From Chthonobacter rhizosphaerae (lineage in GTDB: Bacteria > Pseudomonadota > Alphaproteobacteria > Rhizobiales > Pleomorphomonadaceae), in contig NZ_JACDIS010000001.1 of NCBI RefSeq assembly GCF_013839525.1, forward strand, positions 248,001 through 312,000: a DNA stretch of 64,000 nucleotides, read 5' to 3'. The stretch's first letter is position 1. Each line of letters begins with the position of its first letter. The translations under genes and the position numbers were made by a program. The notes below the pieces were generated by a model that searched no databases, was not told the DNA's origin, and saw only the letters and a program-made list of their open reading frames with translations. Of the stretch, positions 51,206 to 61,136 are shown in pieces.

Positions 51206-53745
51206 AGCAGCTGTCCGATCGTGGCCAGGAGGTCGCGCTGGTCGAAGGTCTGCTTCGTCACATAGGCGCTCGCACCGAGGTCGAGACCCCGGCGCACGTC
51301 CTCCGGCGCGGCGCGGGACGTCATCAGGATGACCGGCAGCGCCGCGAAGCGGCTGTCCGCCCGGATGGCCTGCAGGAGGCCGAAGCCGTCCATCCGGGGC
51401 ATCTCCACGTCGGCGATCACCAGGTCGACGACCGCCTCGCCGGCGCGCAGCGCGTTGAGGGCGTCGAGCCCGTCCACGCTCAGGATCACCCGGTAGCCCT
51501 GCGCCTCCAGGATGCTCTTCTCCAGGGTCCGGGTCGTGATGCTGTCGTCCACCACCAGGATGGTCACGGGCTTCGCCTCGGCGGCCGGGCGCCAGTCCGA
51601 CAGGCCGACGCCCCTCGCGGCGGCCCCGTCCGTCTCCAGCCAGCGCTCCACCAGCGCGGCGCCGTCCAGCACCGGCGCCGGCAGCCCGTCGTCGGTCAGC
51701 ACCGCCCCGGACACGATCCTGCCGTCCGCCCCGAACCCGTCCACGGCGCTCACGATCATGGATCGGGCGTCCTTGAGGGCGTCCACGGCAAGGCCCAGCC
51801 GGCGGTCTCCCCGCCGGATCGTCGCTACGGTGAGGGTTCCGGCATGGACGGGAAGCGGCACGGCGGCAAGACCCAGAACGTCAGGCAATGTGATGATCGG
51901 AACCACAACGTCCTGTCCGCCGAATTCGATCCAGACCGCCGGCCGGCCCTCCACACTGTGAAGCGCCGCCTCGGGCACCCGCAGCAGGCGCTCCACCCCA
52001 TGGCTCGGCAACCCGTAGGCGCGCCCGGCCGCCTCCAGGACGACGATCGACTGCAGCGCCGCCGCGAGCGGCACCGACAGCACCGCCTCGGTGCCGAACG
52101 GCCGGCGGGGCCGCAGCTCCACATGCCCCCGGTGCCGGCGCACCGCCTCGGCCACCACCGACAGGCCCACGCCGCGCCCGGACAGCCGGTCCACCGCCGG
52201 CGCGGTGGAGAAGCCCGCCTCGAACACCAGGGCCAGCAGCCGGTCCGGCGAGGGCGGCGGCGCCCCGAAGGAGCGCGGCTTCATCAGCCCCCGCTCCACC
52301 GCGACCGCCTCGATGCGGGCGAGGTCCGGCCCGCGCCCGTCGTCGGAGACGGTCAGCGTGAGCCGCCCTCCCCCGACGGCGGCGGTCACCGCCACCTCCA
52401 TCTCCGCCGGCTTGCCGGCCGCCGCCCGCGCCTCCGCCGGTTCGCCCCCGTGGCCGACCGCGTTGCGGACGAGATGGAGCACCGGATCCTTCAGCCCCTG
52501 CAGAAGCCGCCGGTCGACGAGCGCCTCGAAGCCGTCCGCCCGGAACCGGACCGCCAGGCCCTGGGCGCGCGCAAGGTCGCGCACCATGCGGCCGAGCCCC
52601 CCGAGCACGGTCTCCACCGGCACCAGCGACACGCCCTCCACATCCTCGGCGAGGCGCGTGGCGGCGCGCTCCAGCGAGAAGGCCTGCCGGCGCTCCGCCT
52701 GGGCCAGCCGGTTGAGGTCCACCTGCAGCGCCGTCGCGACCGTCTCCACCTCCGCCAGCCGCCGCGCCAGCCGGCGCGCCACGGCGGCAGGCGTGCCCGG
52801 CCCGTCGCCCGCGCGGCCGAGGTCGGCGGCGATCCGGGCCGCCGGCTCGCGCACCTCGCCGAGCGCCCGCGCCAGCGAGCGCGCCGTCGCGGCCAGGTTC
52901 TTCAGCTCGGCCGGCAGGCCCTGGCGAGCCTGGACCTCCCCCAGCACGAGCGACAGGGAGGCCCCGAGCCGTTCCACCTGCCGGGCGGACACCCGCAGCA
53001 CCTCGCTCCCCTCGTCGGGCGCCGTCGGCTCGGCGCCGCGCGCGGCCTCCTCCGCCAGCGCCTCCCTCCCGTCCCCCGACGCCGCGGCGCCGTCCGGCTC
53101 GGGCGCGGCGGCCGCCGGGTCCCGGCGCATCGCGTCGAGCCCCGCCGAACCCTCTCCGGCGGGCACGCCGCCGGGCGCATCCGCGCCCTCCGGAACCGGC
53201 GCTCCCGCCGTCCCGGCCGCAGCCGCCGTGTCCCCCGGGGCCCGGTCGGCCGGTTCGTCGCCGGTCACGGCGGCGGCCGGAGACCGATCCGCGACCCGCG
53301 GCTCCCCACCGGCTTCCGGCTCGGCACCCGGCGCGGGCTCCGGCCCCGCCGGCGACCCCTCCGCCCTCTCCGGCGCCTCCACCCTCTCCAGCGCCTCGGC
53401 CGCGGCCGCCATCGCCTGAGGGTCGCCACCCCCGTCGAGCGTCGCCACGTGTCCCTCGATCGCGTCGAGCGCCTGCTCCACCGCCGCCCGCACCGGCGCG
53501 TTGAGGCGGAGGTCGCCGTCGATCACCCGCTGCACCAGCGCCTCCAGCCGGTGCGCCAGATCCTCCACGGGGCCGATGTCCACCGCCCGGGCGGCGCCCT
53601 TCAGGCTGTGCGCCCGGCGGAACACGTCGGCGAGGTCGACCGGCTGGCCGGACGCGGCGCGGTCCAGCGCCCGCCGGATCACGCCGACGTGCTCCCTGTG
53701 TTCCGCGTCGAAGGCGGCCAGAAGCTCCTTGAGGAGGTCGCTCAC
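51202..53745 (-). CDS. cheA: hybrid chemosensory histidine kinase CheA-REC
   Basis: An 847-residue hybrid CheA. HPt domain with His46 in FRRAHSLKGAARA (1-110), a long Ala/Pro/Glu-rich linker (about 120-260), dimerisation part, ATP-binding domain with HLVRNAVGHGG near 425 and GRGVGLSVVAE, a CheW-like domain (about 560-690) and a C-terminal receiver (about 720-845, ILVVDDSITTRTL and LVIADVEMPRMDG). There is no CheY-binding P2 domain. The fusion to a receiver is the hallmark of WspE/FrzE-like systems rather than flagellar ones. It starts 16 bases after the MCP stop and overlaps cheB by four bases. Confidence 0.95.
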   Translation of the reverse strand: MSDLLKELLAAFDAEHREHVGVIRRALDRAASGQPVDLADVFRRAHSLKGAARAVDIGPVEDLAHRLEALVQRVIDGDLRLNAPVRAAVEQALDAIEGHVATLDGGGDPQAMAAAAEALERVEAPERAEGSPAGPEPAPGAEPEAGGEPRVADRSPAAAVTGDEPADRAPGDTAAAAGTAGAPVPEGADAPGGVPAGEGSAGLDAMRRDPAAAAPEPDGAAASGDGREALAEEAARGAEPTAPDEGSEVLRVSARQVERLGASLSLVLGEVQARQGLPAELKNLAATARSLARALGEVREPAARIAADLGRAGDGPGTPAAVARRLARRLAEVETVATALQVDLNRLAQAERRQAFSLERAATRLAEDVEGVSLVPVETVLGGLGRMVRDLARAQGLAVRFRADGFEALVDRRLLQGLKDPVLHLVRNAVGHGGEPAEARAAAGKPAEMEVAVTAAVGGGRLTLTVSDDGRGPDLARIEAVAVERGLMKPRSFGAPPPSPDRLLALVFEAGFSTAPAVDRLSGRGVGLSVVAEAVRRHRGHVELRPRRPFGTEAVLSVPLAAALQSIVVLEAAGRAYGLPSHGVERLLRVPEAALHSVEGRPAVWIEFGGQDVVVPIITLPDVLGLAAVPLPVHAGTLTVATIRRGDRRLGLAVDALKDARSMIVSAVDGFGADGRIVSGAVLTDDGLPAPVLDGAALVERWLETDGAAARGVGLSDWRPAAEAKPVTILVVDDSITTRTLEKSILEAQGYRVILSVDGLDALNALRAGEAVVDLVIADVEMPRMDGFGLLQAIRADSRFAALPVILMTSRAAPEDVRRGLDLGASAYVTKQTFDQRDLLATIGQLL

Positions 53746-53761
53746 CCGCTGTGGCCTCCCG

Positions 53762-55438
53762 TCAGATCCGGTAGCGGTTGGAGAGGGACAGGAGCGCGTG
53801 GGCGAGGTCGGCGAGCGTGCCGGCCGCCTGGTCCAGCTGGCGGGTGCCGGCGGCGGTCTGCTGGCTCGCCTGCCGGATGTTCTGGAGCGCCCCCATCACC
53901 TGCTCGATGCCGAGCTGCTGCTGGTTGGTGGAGGCCACGATCTGCTGGAAGGTGTGCACGCTGTCCTGCACCCGCTGGGTGATCTCGTCGATGGTCTTCT
54001 GGGTCACGTCCGACTTCTCCTTGCCGGCCGCCACCCGCTTCACCGCCTCCTCGGTCAGCATGACCGAGGCGTTGATGCCGCGCTGGATGTCGCCGAGGAT
54101 GGAGCGCACCTGTCCGGTCGCCTCCTTGGCCTGGTCGGCGAGCAGCTTCATCTCCGCCGCCACCACGGCGAAGCTGCGCCCGCTCTCCCCGGCCGCCGCC
54201 GCCTCGATGGCGGCGTTGAGGGCGAGGAGGTGCGAGCGCTCGGAAATGTCGTTCACCGTCGTGATGATCTCGCCGACCGCCTGGGTCTTCTCGCTCAGCG
54301 CCACGATGTTGCCGGCCACCGCCTCCGCCTGCTCGCGGATGGCGTCCATCGCCCGGGCCGTCTCCTCCACGGCGTCGAGGCCGGCGGTCGAGGTCTGGGC
54401 GGTCGCCTGGGCCGAGGCGATCACCTCCTGGGCCCGCTTGCCGATCTGGCTGCCCGCGTGGGTGATCTCGTCCACGGTGGCGGCGGTCTCCTGCACGGCG
54501 GCCAGCTGCTCCTCCACGCTCGCCGCCTGCTCCTGGGTGGAGGCGCGGATCTCCGCCACCGCCGCGTTGAGGTTCTCGGTCGCCTCCCGGCTCTGGCCGG
54601 CCAACTGGCGCAGGCCCTCCACCATGCCGTTCAGCGTCACGCCGAGCCGGCCGATCTCGTCGCGGCCGGTCGCCGCCGCCGCGCCGGAGAGGTCGCCGCG
54701 GCCGATCTTCTCCACGAAGCCCATGAAGGCGGAGAGCGGCGTCACGATCGACTGGCGGATCGCGAGCCCGATGACGAGCGCCAGCAGCGCCGTCGCGCCG
54801 ATCCCGATCGCGATCGACGACCGGCTTTCCGTGTAGACGTCCGCGACCCGCTGCTGGCCGAGCCGGACGGCCGCGTCGAGTTCGGCCTCCGCCGCCTGCA
54901 GCGAGAGCGCCAGGGCGTCGCGGATCGTCGCCACCGGGCCCGCGCCCGCCAGCACCGCGTCCACGTCGCCCGCCCGCACGGCCGCGATCTGGGCCTCGCT
55001 CGCCTCCCGCAGCCGGCGCATGTCGGCGGAGGCGTCCGCCAGGCGCTGGCGGATCGCCTGGAAGGCGGCGGCGCGGGCCGGGTTCACCGCCTGCCCGGCG
55101 AGCGCCTCCGCCTGGGCGATCGCCTCGGCGAGGGTCCGGTCGTTGACGTCGAGCTGGCGCTGCCACGCCACCAGCGGGTCCGCGTCGCCCGCCGCCGGCC
55201 GGCCGGTCGCCCGGGCGAGAAGGCCGGTCACGGCCGCGTCGCGGACGGCCGCCAACCGGCTCTGGTCCGCCTGCACGCGGGTCACCTGGCGCAGCACCAG
55301 CAGGTCGCGCGCCACGATGGTGCTCGTGGTGTCGCGCACGTCGGCGATCTGGCCGAGCGCGTAGGCGCCGATCCCCACCATGAGGGCGATGATCAGGAAG
55401 AAGCCGAGAAGGATGCGGTTGGCGATCGAGACGGTCAT
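53762..55438 (-). CDS. methyl-accepting chemotaxis protein
   Basis: A 558-residue receptor. The N-terminal transmembrane helix (about residues 8-30) and a second (about 207-228) enclose a helical periplasmic ligand domain; HAMP follows (RQSIVTPLSAFMGFVEKI), and the cytoplasmic signalling hairpin has ISERSHLLALNAAIEAAAAGE near 405. No C-terminal CheR-docking pentapeptide is present, so methylation would need CheR to bind directly. In Wsp systems the receptor (WspA) senses surface contact; the signal here is unknown. The ATG overlaps the CheW stop as TGATG. Confidence 0.94.
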   Translation of the reverse strand: MTVSIANRILLGFFLIIALMVGIGAYALGQIADVRDTTSTIVARDLLVLRQVTRVQADQSRLAAVRDAAVTGLLARATGRPAAGDADPLVAWQRQLDVNDRTLAEAIAQAEALAGQAVNPARAAAFQAIRQRLADASADMRRLREASEAQIAAVRAGDVDAVLAGAGPVATIRDALALSLQAAEAELDAAVRLGQQRVADVYTESRSSIAIGIGATALLALVIGLAIRQSIVTPLSAFMGFVEKIGRGDLSGAAAATGRDEIGRLGVTLNGMVEGLRQLAGQSREATENLNAAVAEIRASTQEQAASVEEQLAAVQETAATVDEITHAGSQIGKRAQEVIASAQATAQTSTAGLDAVEETARAMDAIREQAEAVAGNIVALSEKTQAVGEIITTVNDISERSHLLALNAAIEAAAAGESGRSFAVVAAEMKLLADQAKEATGQVRSILGDIQRGINASVMLTEEAVKRVAAGKEKSDVTQKTIDEITQRVQDSVHTFQQIVASTNQQQLGIEQVMGALQNIRQASQQTAAGTRQLDQAAGTLADLAHALLSLSNRYRI

Positions 55439-56001
55439 CAGGAGGTCACGCCTTTCGGAAAGGCCAGCGGAAGGGGAAAGAGCGGCGCGGTCAGCGCCGG
55501 AAGGTCGAGGAGGGTCACCGCGCCGCCCGCCGGGCCGTCGAGCCGGGCGTGCCCGGCCACCGCGCCGCCGGCGCTCCCGCCCGCGCGGGCGCCGTCGCCG
55601 ACGGCCCTGCCGGCCTCGGCGACGGCTTCGGGCGTGGCGGTCCCGCGCACCGCCTCCACGGCGAGCGCCACCGGCGGCTCGGACCGGAGGAGGACGAGGA
55701 AGCCCGCCCGCTCCGCCGCCGGCAGGGCGAGCGCGGCGGAAAGGTCGATCACGCCCACGAACCGCCCCGCCTGGTGGGCGATGCCGACGACCGCCGGGTG
55801 CGTGCCCGGCAGCGGCGCGACGGCGCCCGCCGGCGTCACGCCCCGGGTGGCGGCGAGCGGGACGCCGAACACCGTCCCGCCCGTCTCCACCAGAAGCTGC
55901 GCCGTCCCGCGCGGCGCCGCCGGCGCGGACCGGCCGCCGCGGGCGAGCTCCCGGGTGCGGGCGTCGAGGATGCGTCGGCGGCGGCGGATCTCGTCGGGCA
56001 T
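55438..56001 (-). CDS. cheW: CheW-like coupling protein (second copy of the operon)
   Basis: A 187-residue CheW-domain protein with a charged N-terminus (RRRRRILDARTRELARG) and the SH3-like fold from about residue 35 (AQLLVETGGTVFGVPL, GIAHQAGRFVGVIDLSAAL). An Ala/Gly-rich insertion occurs near 125-155. It couples the MCP to CheA. In Wsp operons two CheW proteins (WspB, WspD) occur; this one lies right before the MCP. Its stop overlaps the MCP start by one base. Confidence 0.88.
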   Translation of the reverse strand: MPDEIRRRRRILDARTRELARGGRSAPAAPRGTAQLLVETGGTVFGVPLAATRGVTPAGAVAPLPGTHPAVVGIAHQAGRFVGVIDLSAALALPAAERAGFLVLLRSEPPVALAVEAVRGTATPEAVAEAGRAVGDGARAGGSAGGAVAGHARLDGPAGGAVTLLDLPALTAPLFPLPLAFPKGVTS

Positions 56002-56002
56002 G

Positions 56003-57571
56003 TCAGCGCCCTCCCATCGATCGGTGCGCCGCCGGGCCGGACGGCGGCCGGCCGGCCGGAGCCGCCCCGTCGAGGAGGACGCGCGCCATGGCGTGCAGCG
56101 TGCCGGCAGTCAGGCCGTCCCCCTCCGGCAGCGGGTCGTCCTCCGGCAGCCGGGCCGCGAGCCGGGCCGCGTTGGCGACCGAGCGGCGGCCGTCCGCCGC
56201 CCGCCCCGTCTCGATCAGGGTGAGCCCCAGGTGGTAGTGGGCCATGACGAAGTCCTTCTGGAGGAAGAGCGCGCGCCGGAACGCCGCCTCGGCCCGGTCC
56301 GGCCGGCCGGAGGCGCGGTCCACGAGGCCTTCCAGGTGATGGAACACCGGGTCGGCCGGATGCCGCCGCCGCCCTTCCCGGCAGGCGGCGAGCGCGGCGG
56401 AGAAGTCCCCCCGGTCCGCGCTCGCCCGCGCGGCCGCGCCGAGCCTTGCCGCCGGTTCGGCGTCCCCGTCGAGCGGCTCCGGCGCCGATGGGGCGATCGG
56501 CGGCGCCGCCGCCCGGACCCGCGCCGGATCCGCCGCCCGCCGCTCCGCCCGCCGGCCCGTCGTGCCCGTCCCGCGCGCCGAGGCCCGTTCCGCGCCCGCC
56601 CCGGAGCGCCCGGACCGCATCGCCGTCTCGCCCACCGGCGCCGCCGTCCCGCCCGCCGCCGCCGTCTCGCCGGTCGCCGGGGCCGTCCCGCCCGCCGGGC
56701 GGCGGCGGAACACCAGCGTGCCGCCGAGGTCCACCGGCGTCACCGGCCCGCCGAAGGCCGGGTTGATCTCCGCGTGGCCGAGCAGCAGCCAGCCGCCCTC
56801 GGCCAAGGTGTCGCCGAGCGCCGCCACGATCCTCGCCACCGTGTCCGGGTGGAAGTAGATCAGCACGTTCCGGCAGAGGACGAGGTCGAAGTCGGAGAAC
56901 TGCAGCGGCGACGTGCCGTCAAGGAGGCTGAGGAGGTTGTGCGGCTCGAACCGCACCAGCGACGCGTAGGGCCGCTTCAGCGCGAACGTGTTCGGCCGCT
57001 CCCCCGCCGTGAACCAGCGGTCCCGCTCCTCCGGCCCCAGCGAGCGCAGCGCCCAGCGCCCGTACACCGCCTGCCGCGCCATCGCCAGGAACTGCTCGTT
57101 GATGTCCGTGCCCACGATGGAGACGCGCCAGTCCCGGACCGCCTCGCCGAGGAGGTCCCGCACCAGGATGGCCAGCGAATAGGCCTCCGCCCCGGTCGCC
57201 GCCCCGGCGCTCCAGATCCGGATCCGCCGGCCAGCCGCGTTCCGCTCCAGGATCTCCGGCAGGATGGTGTCGCGAAGGGCCGCGAACTGCTCGGCGAAGC
57301 GGAAGAAGAAGGTCTCCCCGATGGTGATCTCGGCGACCAGCGCCGCCCATTCGGCGGGCCCGCCCGCGCCGTCCTCCAGCCGCGCCCGGTAGGCGGCCAG
57401 CCCCGCCGCCCCGGTCGCCGCCATCCGGCGGCCGATCCGCTCGGCGAGCAGCCGGTCCTTGTCCTCGTAGTAGTGGTGCCCGGTGCGGTCGATGACCAGC
57501 CGCTTCAGCGGCGGAAAGCCCGGGTCGGCCAGGATAGCCGCCACCGTCCCCTCGGGGTCCCGTCCGGTCAT
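56003..57571 (-). CDS. cheR: chemosensory receptor methyltransferase with TPR tail
   Basis: A 522-residue CheR. The SAM-binding core is IRIWSAGAATGAEAYSLAIL near residue 115, VGTDINEQFLAMAR near 148 and VLCRNVLIYFHPD near 235; the N-terminal helical domain precedes it. A Gly/Ala/Thr-rich low-complexity linker (about 290-390) leads to three TPR-like repeats (about 395-500, HHLEGLVDRASGRPDRAEAAF). Such tails occur in WspC and FrzF and steer CheR to its partners. It starts after cheW (four-base overlap) and ends one base before the second cheW. Confidence 0.94.
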   Translation of the reverse strand: MTGRDPEGTVAAILADPGFPPLKRLVIDRTGHHYYEDKDRLLAERIGRRMAATGAAGLAAYRARLEDGAGGPAEWAALVAEITIGETFFFRFAEQFAALRDTILPEILERNAAGRRIRIWSAGAATGAEAYSLAILVRDLLGEAVRDWRVSIVGTDINEQFLAMARQAVYGRWALRSLGPEERDRWFTAGERPNTFALKRPYASLVRFEPHNLLSLLDGTSPLQFSDFDLVLCRNVLIYFHPDTVARIVAALGDTLAEGGWLLLGHAEINPAFGGPVTPVDLGGTLVFRRRPAGGTAPATGETAAAGGTAAPVGETAMRSGRSGAGAERASARGTGTTGRRAERRAADPARVRAAAPPIAPSAPEPLDGDAEPAARLGAAARASADRGDFSAALAACREGRRRHPADPVFHHLEGLVDRASGRPDRAEAAFRRALFLQKDFVMAHYHLGLTLIETGRAADGRRSVANAARLAARLPEDDPLPEGDGLTAGTLHAMARVLLDGAAPAGRPPSGPAAHRSMGGR

Positions 57572-58068
57572 GCGTCGGCCCAGCGGGCGGCGCGCTCGGC
57601 CTCGAGCCGGGTCAGCGAGGCGAGCCGCTCCCGTTCGCTCGCGGTCAGCAGCCGGTCGGCGGAGACGAGCGGCACGAGGCCGCCGCGCAGGGCCACCTCC
57701 ATCTCCACGCAGCCGTTCAGGGTCGCGTCCGGCGCCACCGGCGTGGCGGTCACCGGCCCCGCGGTGACGACGTCCAGCACCCGGTCCACCAGGAAGGCGA
57801 CCGTCAGCGCCTCATGGCCGACCACCAGGAGATGGGCGTCGAGCGGATCGATCTCCGGCGCGCGGTCGGCGAGGCCGAACAGCATGGCGAGCCGCACCGC
57901 CGGCAGGGCCGCGCCGGCCCGGTCAAGGAAGCCGGCGAACGGGGCGGGCGACCCCGGCGGCCGGCTCAAGTGCGGCAACGGCAGGACTTCGCGCACGCTC
58001 GACAGCGGCACGGCGGCGGTCACGCCACCCACGTCGAAGAGCACGGCCGACAGCCGTTCGATCACCAT
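57568..58068 (-). CDS. cheW: CheW-like coupling protein (first gene of the operon)
   Basis: A 166-residue CheW-domain protein: LFDVGGVTAAVPLSSVREVLPLP at residues 9-31, FAGFLDRAGAALPAVRLAMLFG near 45, VTVAFLVDRVLDVV and the strand MEVALRGGLVPLVSADRLL at the end. It starts at the ATG at 58068; a longer frame adds 31 residues that look unrelated. First gene of the chemosensory operon, separated by 105 bases from the EAL gene. Overlaps cheR by four bases. Confidence 0.88.
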   Translation of the reverse strand: MVIERLSAVLFDVGGVTAAVPLSSVREVLPLPHLSRPPGSPAPFAGFLDRAGAALPAVRLAMLFGLADRAPEIDPLDAHLLVVGHEALTVAFLVDRVLDVVTAGPVTATPVAPDATLNGCVEMEVALRGGLVPLVSADRLLTASERERLASLTRLEAERAARWADA

Positions 58069-58173
58069 GATGCGACACAAGAACCCGTTCCGCGGACGGA
58101 TCGTTGAACGCACGGCGCGCCGATCGGTTCCGCTCACGGTGACGCCCGCCGGGTTTTTCACCGGCCGGCGCGG

Positions 58174-59784
58174 TCAGGCGGTCCGGCGCAGCGCCACCAC
58201 CCCTTCGGCGGCATAGCGGGTAAGGAAGCCCGGCACCTCGTCGGCCGGCATGGCCGGGGCGAACAGGAAGCCCTGGCCGGTGGAGCAGCCCAGGCCCTCC
58301 AGCAGCGCCCGGTTGCTCTCCGCCTCGATGCCTTCCGCCGTGGTGGGCAGGCCGAGGCTGAGGCCGAGGCCGATGATGGCCTCCACGATGCGCCGGCTGT
58401 CGGCGTTCTCCCCCATGTCCTTCACGAAGGACTGGTCGATCTTGATCTTGTCGAAGGGCAGCGAGCGCAGCCGCTGCAGGCTGGAATAGCCGGTGCCGAA
58501 ATCGTCGATCGAGATGGAGACGCCCTCGTCCTTCAGGGAGGCGACCACCAGGTCGAGCCCCGCCACCTCGTCGATGAAGGCGTTCTCGGTGATCTCCACC
58601 TCCAGGCGCTTCGGGTCGAACCGGCTCGCCTTCAGCACCTCGCGGAATCCGGCCAGGAAAGCCGGGTTGCGCAGCACCGTCGGCGACACGTTCACCGCCA
58701 GCATGATGTGGTCGCCCCAGGCCGAGGCGGCCCGGCAGGCCTTGCCCAGCAGGTCGAGCGTCAGCGGCTCCAGGATGCCGATCTCGTCGGCGATCGGGAT
58801 GAACACCGACGGCGCGATGTAGCCGACGGTCGGGTGCTGCCAGCGGGCCAGGATCTCGAACCCGGCCACCTTGTTGCGCGACAGGTCGATCAGCGGCTGG
58901 AAGTAGGGCACGATCTCGCCGGCCTTCAGCGCGCCCGCGATGGAGGTCTCGATCATGGCGCGGTATTCGAACGCGGTCTTCATCTCGGCATCGAAGGCCG
59001 AGACCGCGCCGGGTCCCTTGCGCCGGCTGTGGTGGACAGCCAGATCCGCCCGGTCGAGCAGCGCCATGGCGCCGATCGTGCCCGCGCGCGCCGTGGCGGT
59101 GCCCACGTGGATCCGGGCCGGGATGACGAGGCCGTCCACCGCCAGCCCGCCCCGGAAGGCGGCCAGGATGGCGGTCACCTCCTCGTCCGTCGCCGTGAAG
59201 GCCGCCGGGCCGGTCACGGCGCGCACCAGGTAGAAGCTGCTGCCCGGGCCGCGGGCGAGGAAATCCCCCGTCCGGACCAGGCCGGTCAGCCGGTCGGCGA
59301 TCTCCCGCTCCATCGCCTCCTGAAGCGCCGTCCCGTGGACGTCGCGGATCAGCGGCAGGTTGGCGAACTCCACCGCCACCAGGTCCACGAAGGCGCCCTC
59401 CCGGGCCTCGGCGAGGAGCCCGTCCAGATAGGCGAGGAGACCGTAGGTGTTCGGCAGGCCGGTCACCGGCTCGGTCAGCCGGTGGGCCTCGAAGGCGGCC
59501 ATCAGGGTGCTGCGGGCGGCGTGCGCCCGGGCGAGCTCCACCCGGCGGCCGACGCTGAAGACGCCGAGCCCGGCCCAGAGGCCGCCCACCACCGCCACCA
59601 CCACCGTGCTGCCGAACGGGATCTCCCGGGACAGGAACACCGCGACGGCGCTCATCAGGCCGAGGCGGAACTCCAGGAACACCAGCACGGCGCAGAGGCC
59701 CGCGATGCTGAGAAGCTCCACGGCGCTCCGGCCGTTCGGCGCCGCGCCGTCAGGCCCGCCGGCGTTCGGCGAAAGCGCGGTCAT
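58174..59784 (-). CDS. membrane GGDEF-EAL protein with degenerate GGDEF
   Basis: A 536-residue protein with two hydrophobic helices near residues 22-75, then a GGDEF domain (about 105-255) in which the signature is GPGSS (in FLARGPGSSFYLV), so cyclase activity is very unlikely. The EAL domain (about 280-525) keeps key residues: EILARW in place of EALLRW, NVSPTVL, EVEITENAF, DDFGTGYSSL and AEGIEAESN, so phosphodiesterase activity remains possible. It lies 105 bases upstream of the chemosensory operon on the same strand and could be its c-di-GMP arm. Start is the ATG at 59784; an upstream frame adds 81 residues rich in Arg/Ser. Confidence 0.92.
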   Translation of the reverse strand: MTALSPNAGGPDGAAPNGRSAVELLSIAGLCAVLVFLEFRLGLMSAVAVFLSREIPFGSTVVVAVVGGLWAGLGVFSVGRRVELARAHAARSTLMAAFEAHRLTEPVTGLPNTYGLLAYLDGLLAEAREGAFVDLVAVEFANLPLIRDVHGTALQEAMEREIADRLTGLVRTGDFLARGPGSSFYLVRAVTGPAAFTATDEEVTAILAAFRGGLAVDGLVIPARIHVGTATARAGTIGAMALLDRADLAVHHSRRKGPGAVSAFDAEMKTAFEYRAMIETSIAGALKAGEIVPYFQPLIDLSRNKVAGFEILARWQHPTVGYIAPSVFIPIADEIGILEPLTLDLLGKACRAASAWGDHIMLAVNVSPTVLRNPAFLAGFREVLKASRFDPKRLEVEITENAFIDEVAGLDLVVASLKDEGVSISIDDFGTGYSSLQRLRSLPFDKIKIDQSFVKDMGENADSRRIVEAIIGLGLSLGLPTTAEGIEAESNRALLEGLGCSTGQGFLFAPAMPADEVPGFLTRYAAEGVVALRRTA

Positions 59785-60048
59785 CGGCCGGCCCCCCAGG
59801 CCCGTTCGGCGCGTCCGGCGCGGACGTCGGGTGGGGTTGCGTTCTTCCGAGCAGACATCATCCGAACCGGACCCTCGCGGACGCTCATCCGAGCGCGACG
59901 ACACGTCCCGCTCGGGCCTCGATAAAGCATCACAACCTCTGAATTTATCAATAAGCCGGCGCTTTCGCCCCAGGCGGCGGCGCGCGGGTTCTGGCGACAG
60001 GGTGAATTCCGTCTTGATGAAAAGCATCCGACTGGCCGGTGGCGGGTC

Positions 60049-60957
60049 TCAGCCCCTCGGCGCGGCCAGCACCGTCAGGGCGCCGGGGCGCTTCATCACC
60101 CGCGCGGGCAGGTCCACCCGCTCCAGCTCCCCGTCCACCGTCACCGCGAGGGTGCTCGAGCGCCCCTTGATGACGAGGTCGGTCGCCGAGGTCACGCTGA
60201 TCCGCGGGTCGTCCCTCCAGGTGCCGCGCACCACCGCGGTGGTCAGCTGCAGGAGGTCCCCAAAGGCGCGCGACGTGCACACGTAGACGCCGAGCCGCCC
60301 GTCGGCCGGGTCGTCGGCGAACGGCAGGTGGCCGGCGCCGTAGAGGCTGTTGGAGACGACGAGGCCCGTCGCGGCGACCGGCGTCTCCGTCCCGTCCTCC
60401 ACCAGCGTCAGCCGCATCACCCGGGGCCGCCGGAACACGGTGAACAGGGCCCGGGCGGTGGCGAACAGCTTGCCGGCCTTGCCGCCCACCAGCGCCCGCC
60501 GGCGCACCCGCGCCATGTGCGGCTGCACGCCGAAGCCGAGCTGGTGGATGAAGAGCCGCCCGTTCACCTCGGCGATGTCCGCCGGCCGGGGCTCGGCGGT
60601 CGCGAGCGTCCGGACCGCCTCCTCGAAGTCGATCGGCATGCCGAGGCTGCGGGCGAAGAGGTTCATGGTGCCGAGCGGCAGCACGCCGAGGGCGACGCCC
60701 GTGCCGGCCAGCCGGCCGGCGGCCGTGCTGACGCTGCCGTCGCCGCCGCCGATCACCACCGCCTTCGGGCCGCCGCCCGCCTTCGCCTCCGCCACCACGG
60801 CGTCGAGCCGCTGGGCGAGAGACTCGCCCGTCACGCCTTCGACGGTGACCGCGTGCCCGGCCCGCTCCAGTTCGGGGATGATGACCCGTTCGGCGGCCTC
60901 GATCCCGAGCGACCGCATCGTGCCGCTGTGGCGGTTCAGGAAAACCCGGATCTTCAC
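60049..60957 (-). CDS. diacylglycerol kinase catalytic-domain family protein
   Basis: A 302-residue lipid kinase of the YegS/DagK class. Residues 1-130 hold the catalytic domain with VVIGGGDGSVSTAAGRL (GGDG) and GVLPLGTMNLFARSLG near 85, and the C-terminal beta-sandwich follows (VSNSLYGAGHLPFADDP, TVDGELERVDLP). It phosphorylates diacylglycerol or a related lipid. The start is the GTG at 60957, giving VKIRVFLNRHSG, the usual N-terminus, after AAGGGGG. Divergent from glgE across 262 bases. Confidence 0.9.
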   Translation of the reverse strand: MKIRVFLNRHSGTMRSLGIEAAERVIIPELERAGHAVTVEGVTGESLAQRLDAVVAEAKAGGGPKAVVIGGGDGSVSTAAGRLAGTGVALGVLPLGTMNLFARSLGMPIDFEEAVRTLATAEPRPADIAEVNGRLFIHQLGFGVQPHMARVRRRALVGGKAGKLFATARALFTVFRRPRVMRLTLVEDGTETPVAATGLVVSNSLYGAGHLPFADDPADGRLGVYVCTSRAFGDLLQLTTAVVRGTWRDDPRISVTSATDLVIKGRSSTLAVTVDGELERVDLPARVMKRPGALTVLAAPRG

Positions 60958-61136
60958 CCCGCACCCCCTTCGCCCGCCGCGCCGCGCCGGGCAAGGCGGT
61001 CGGCGTCGGCGGATCCGGAGATGGAAACCCGCACGGCGGCGAAACGTTCGCCCGGTCCGGCCGGATTGGCGCCGGCGCGGCGTCCCGACGGGGCCACCCG
61101 CGCGGCGGACGGGTGGCGCTCCGATCCTGCCCGGTC

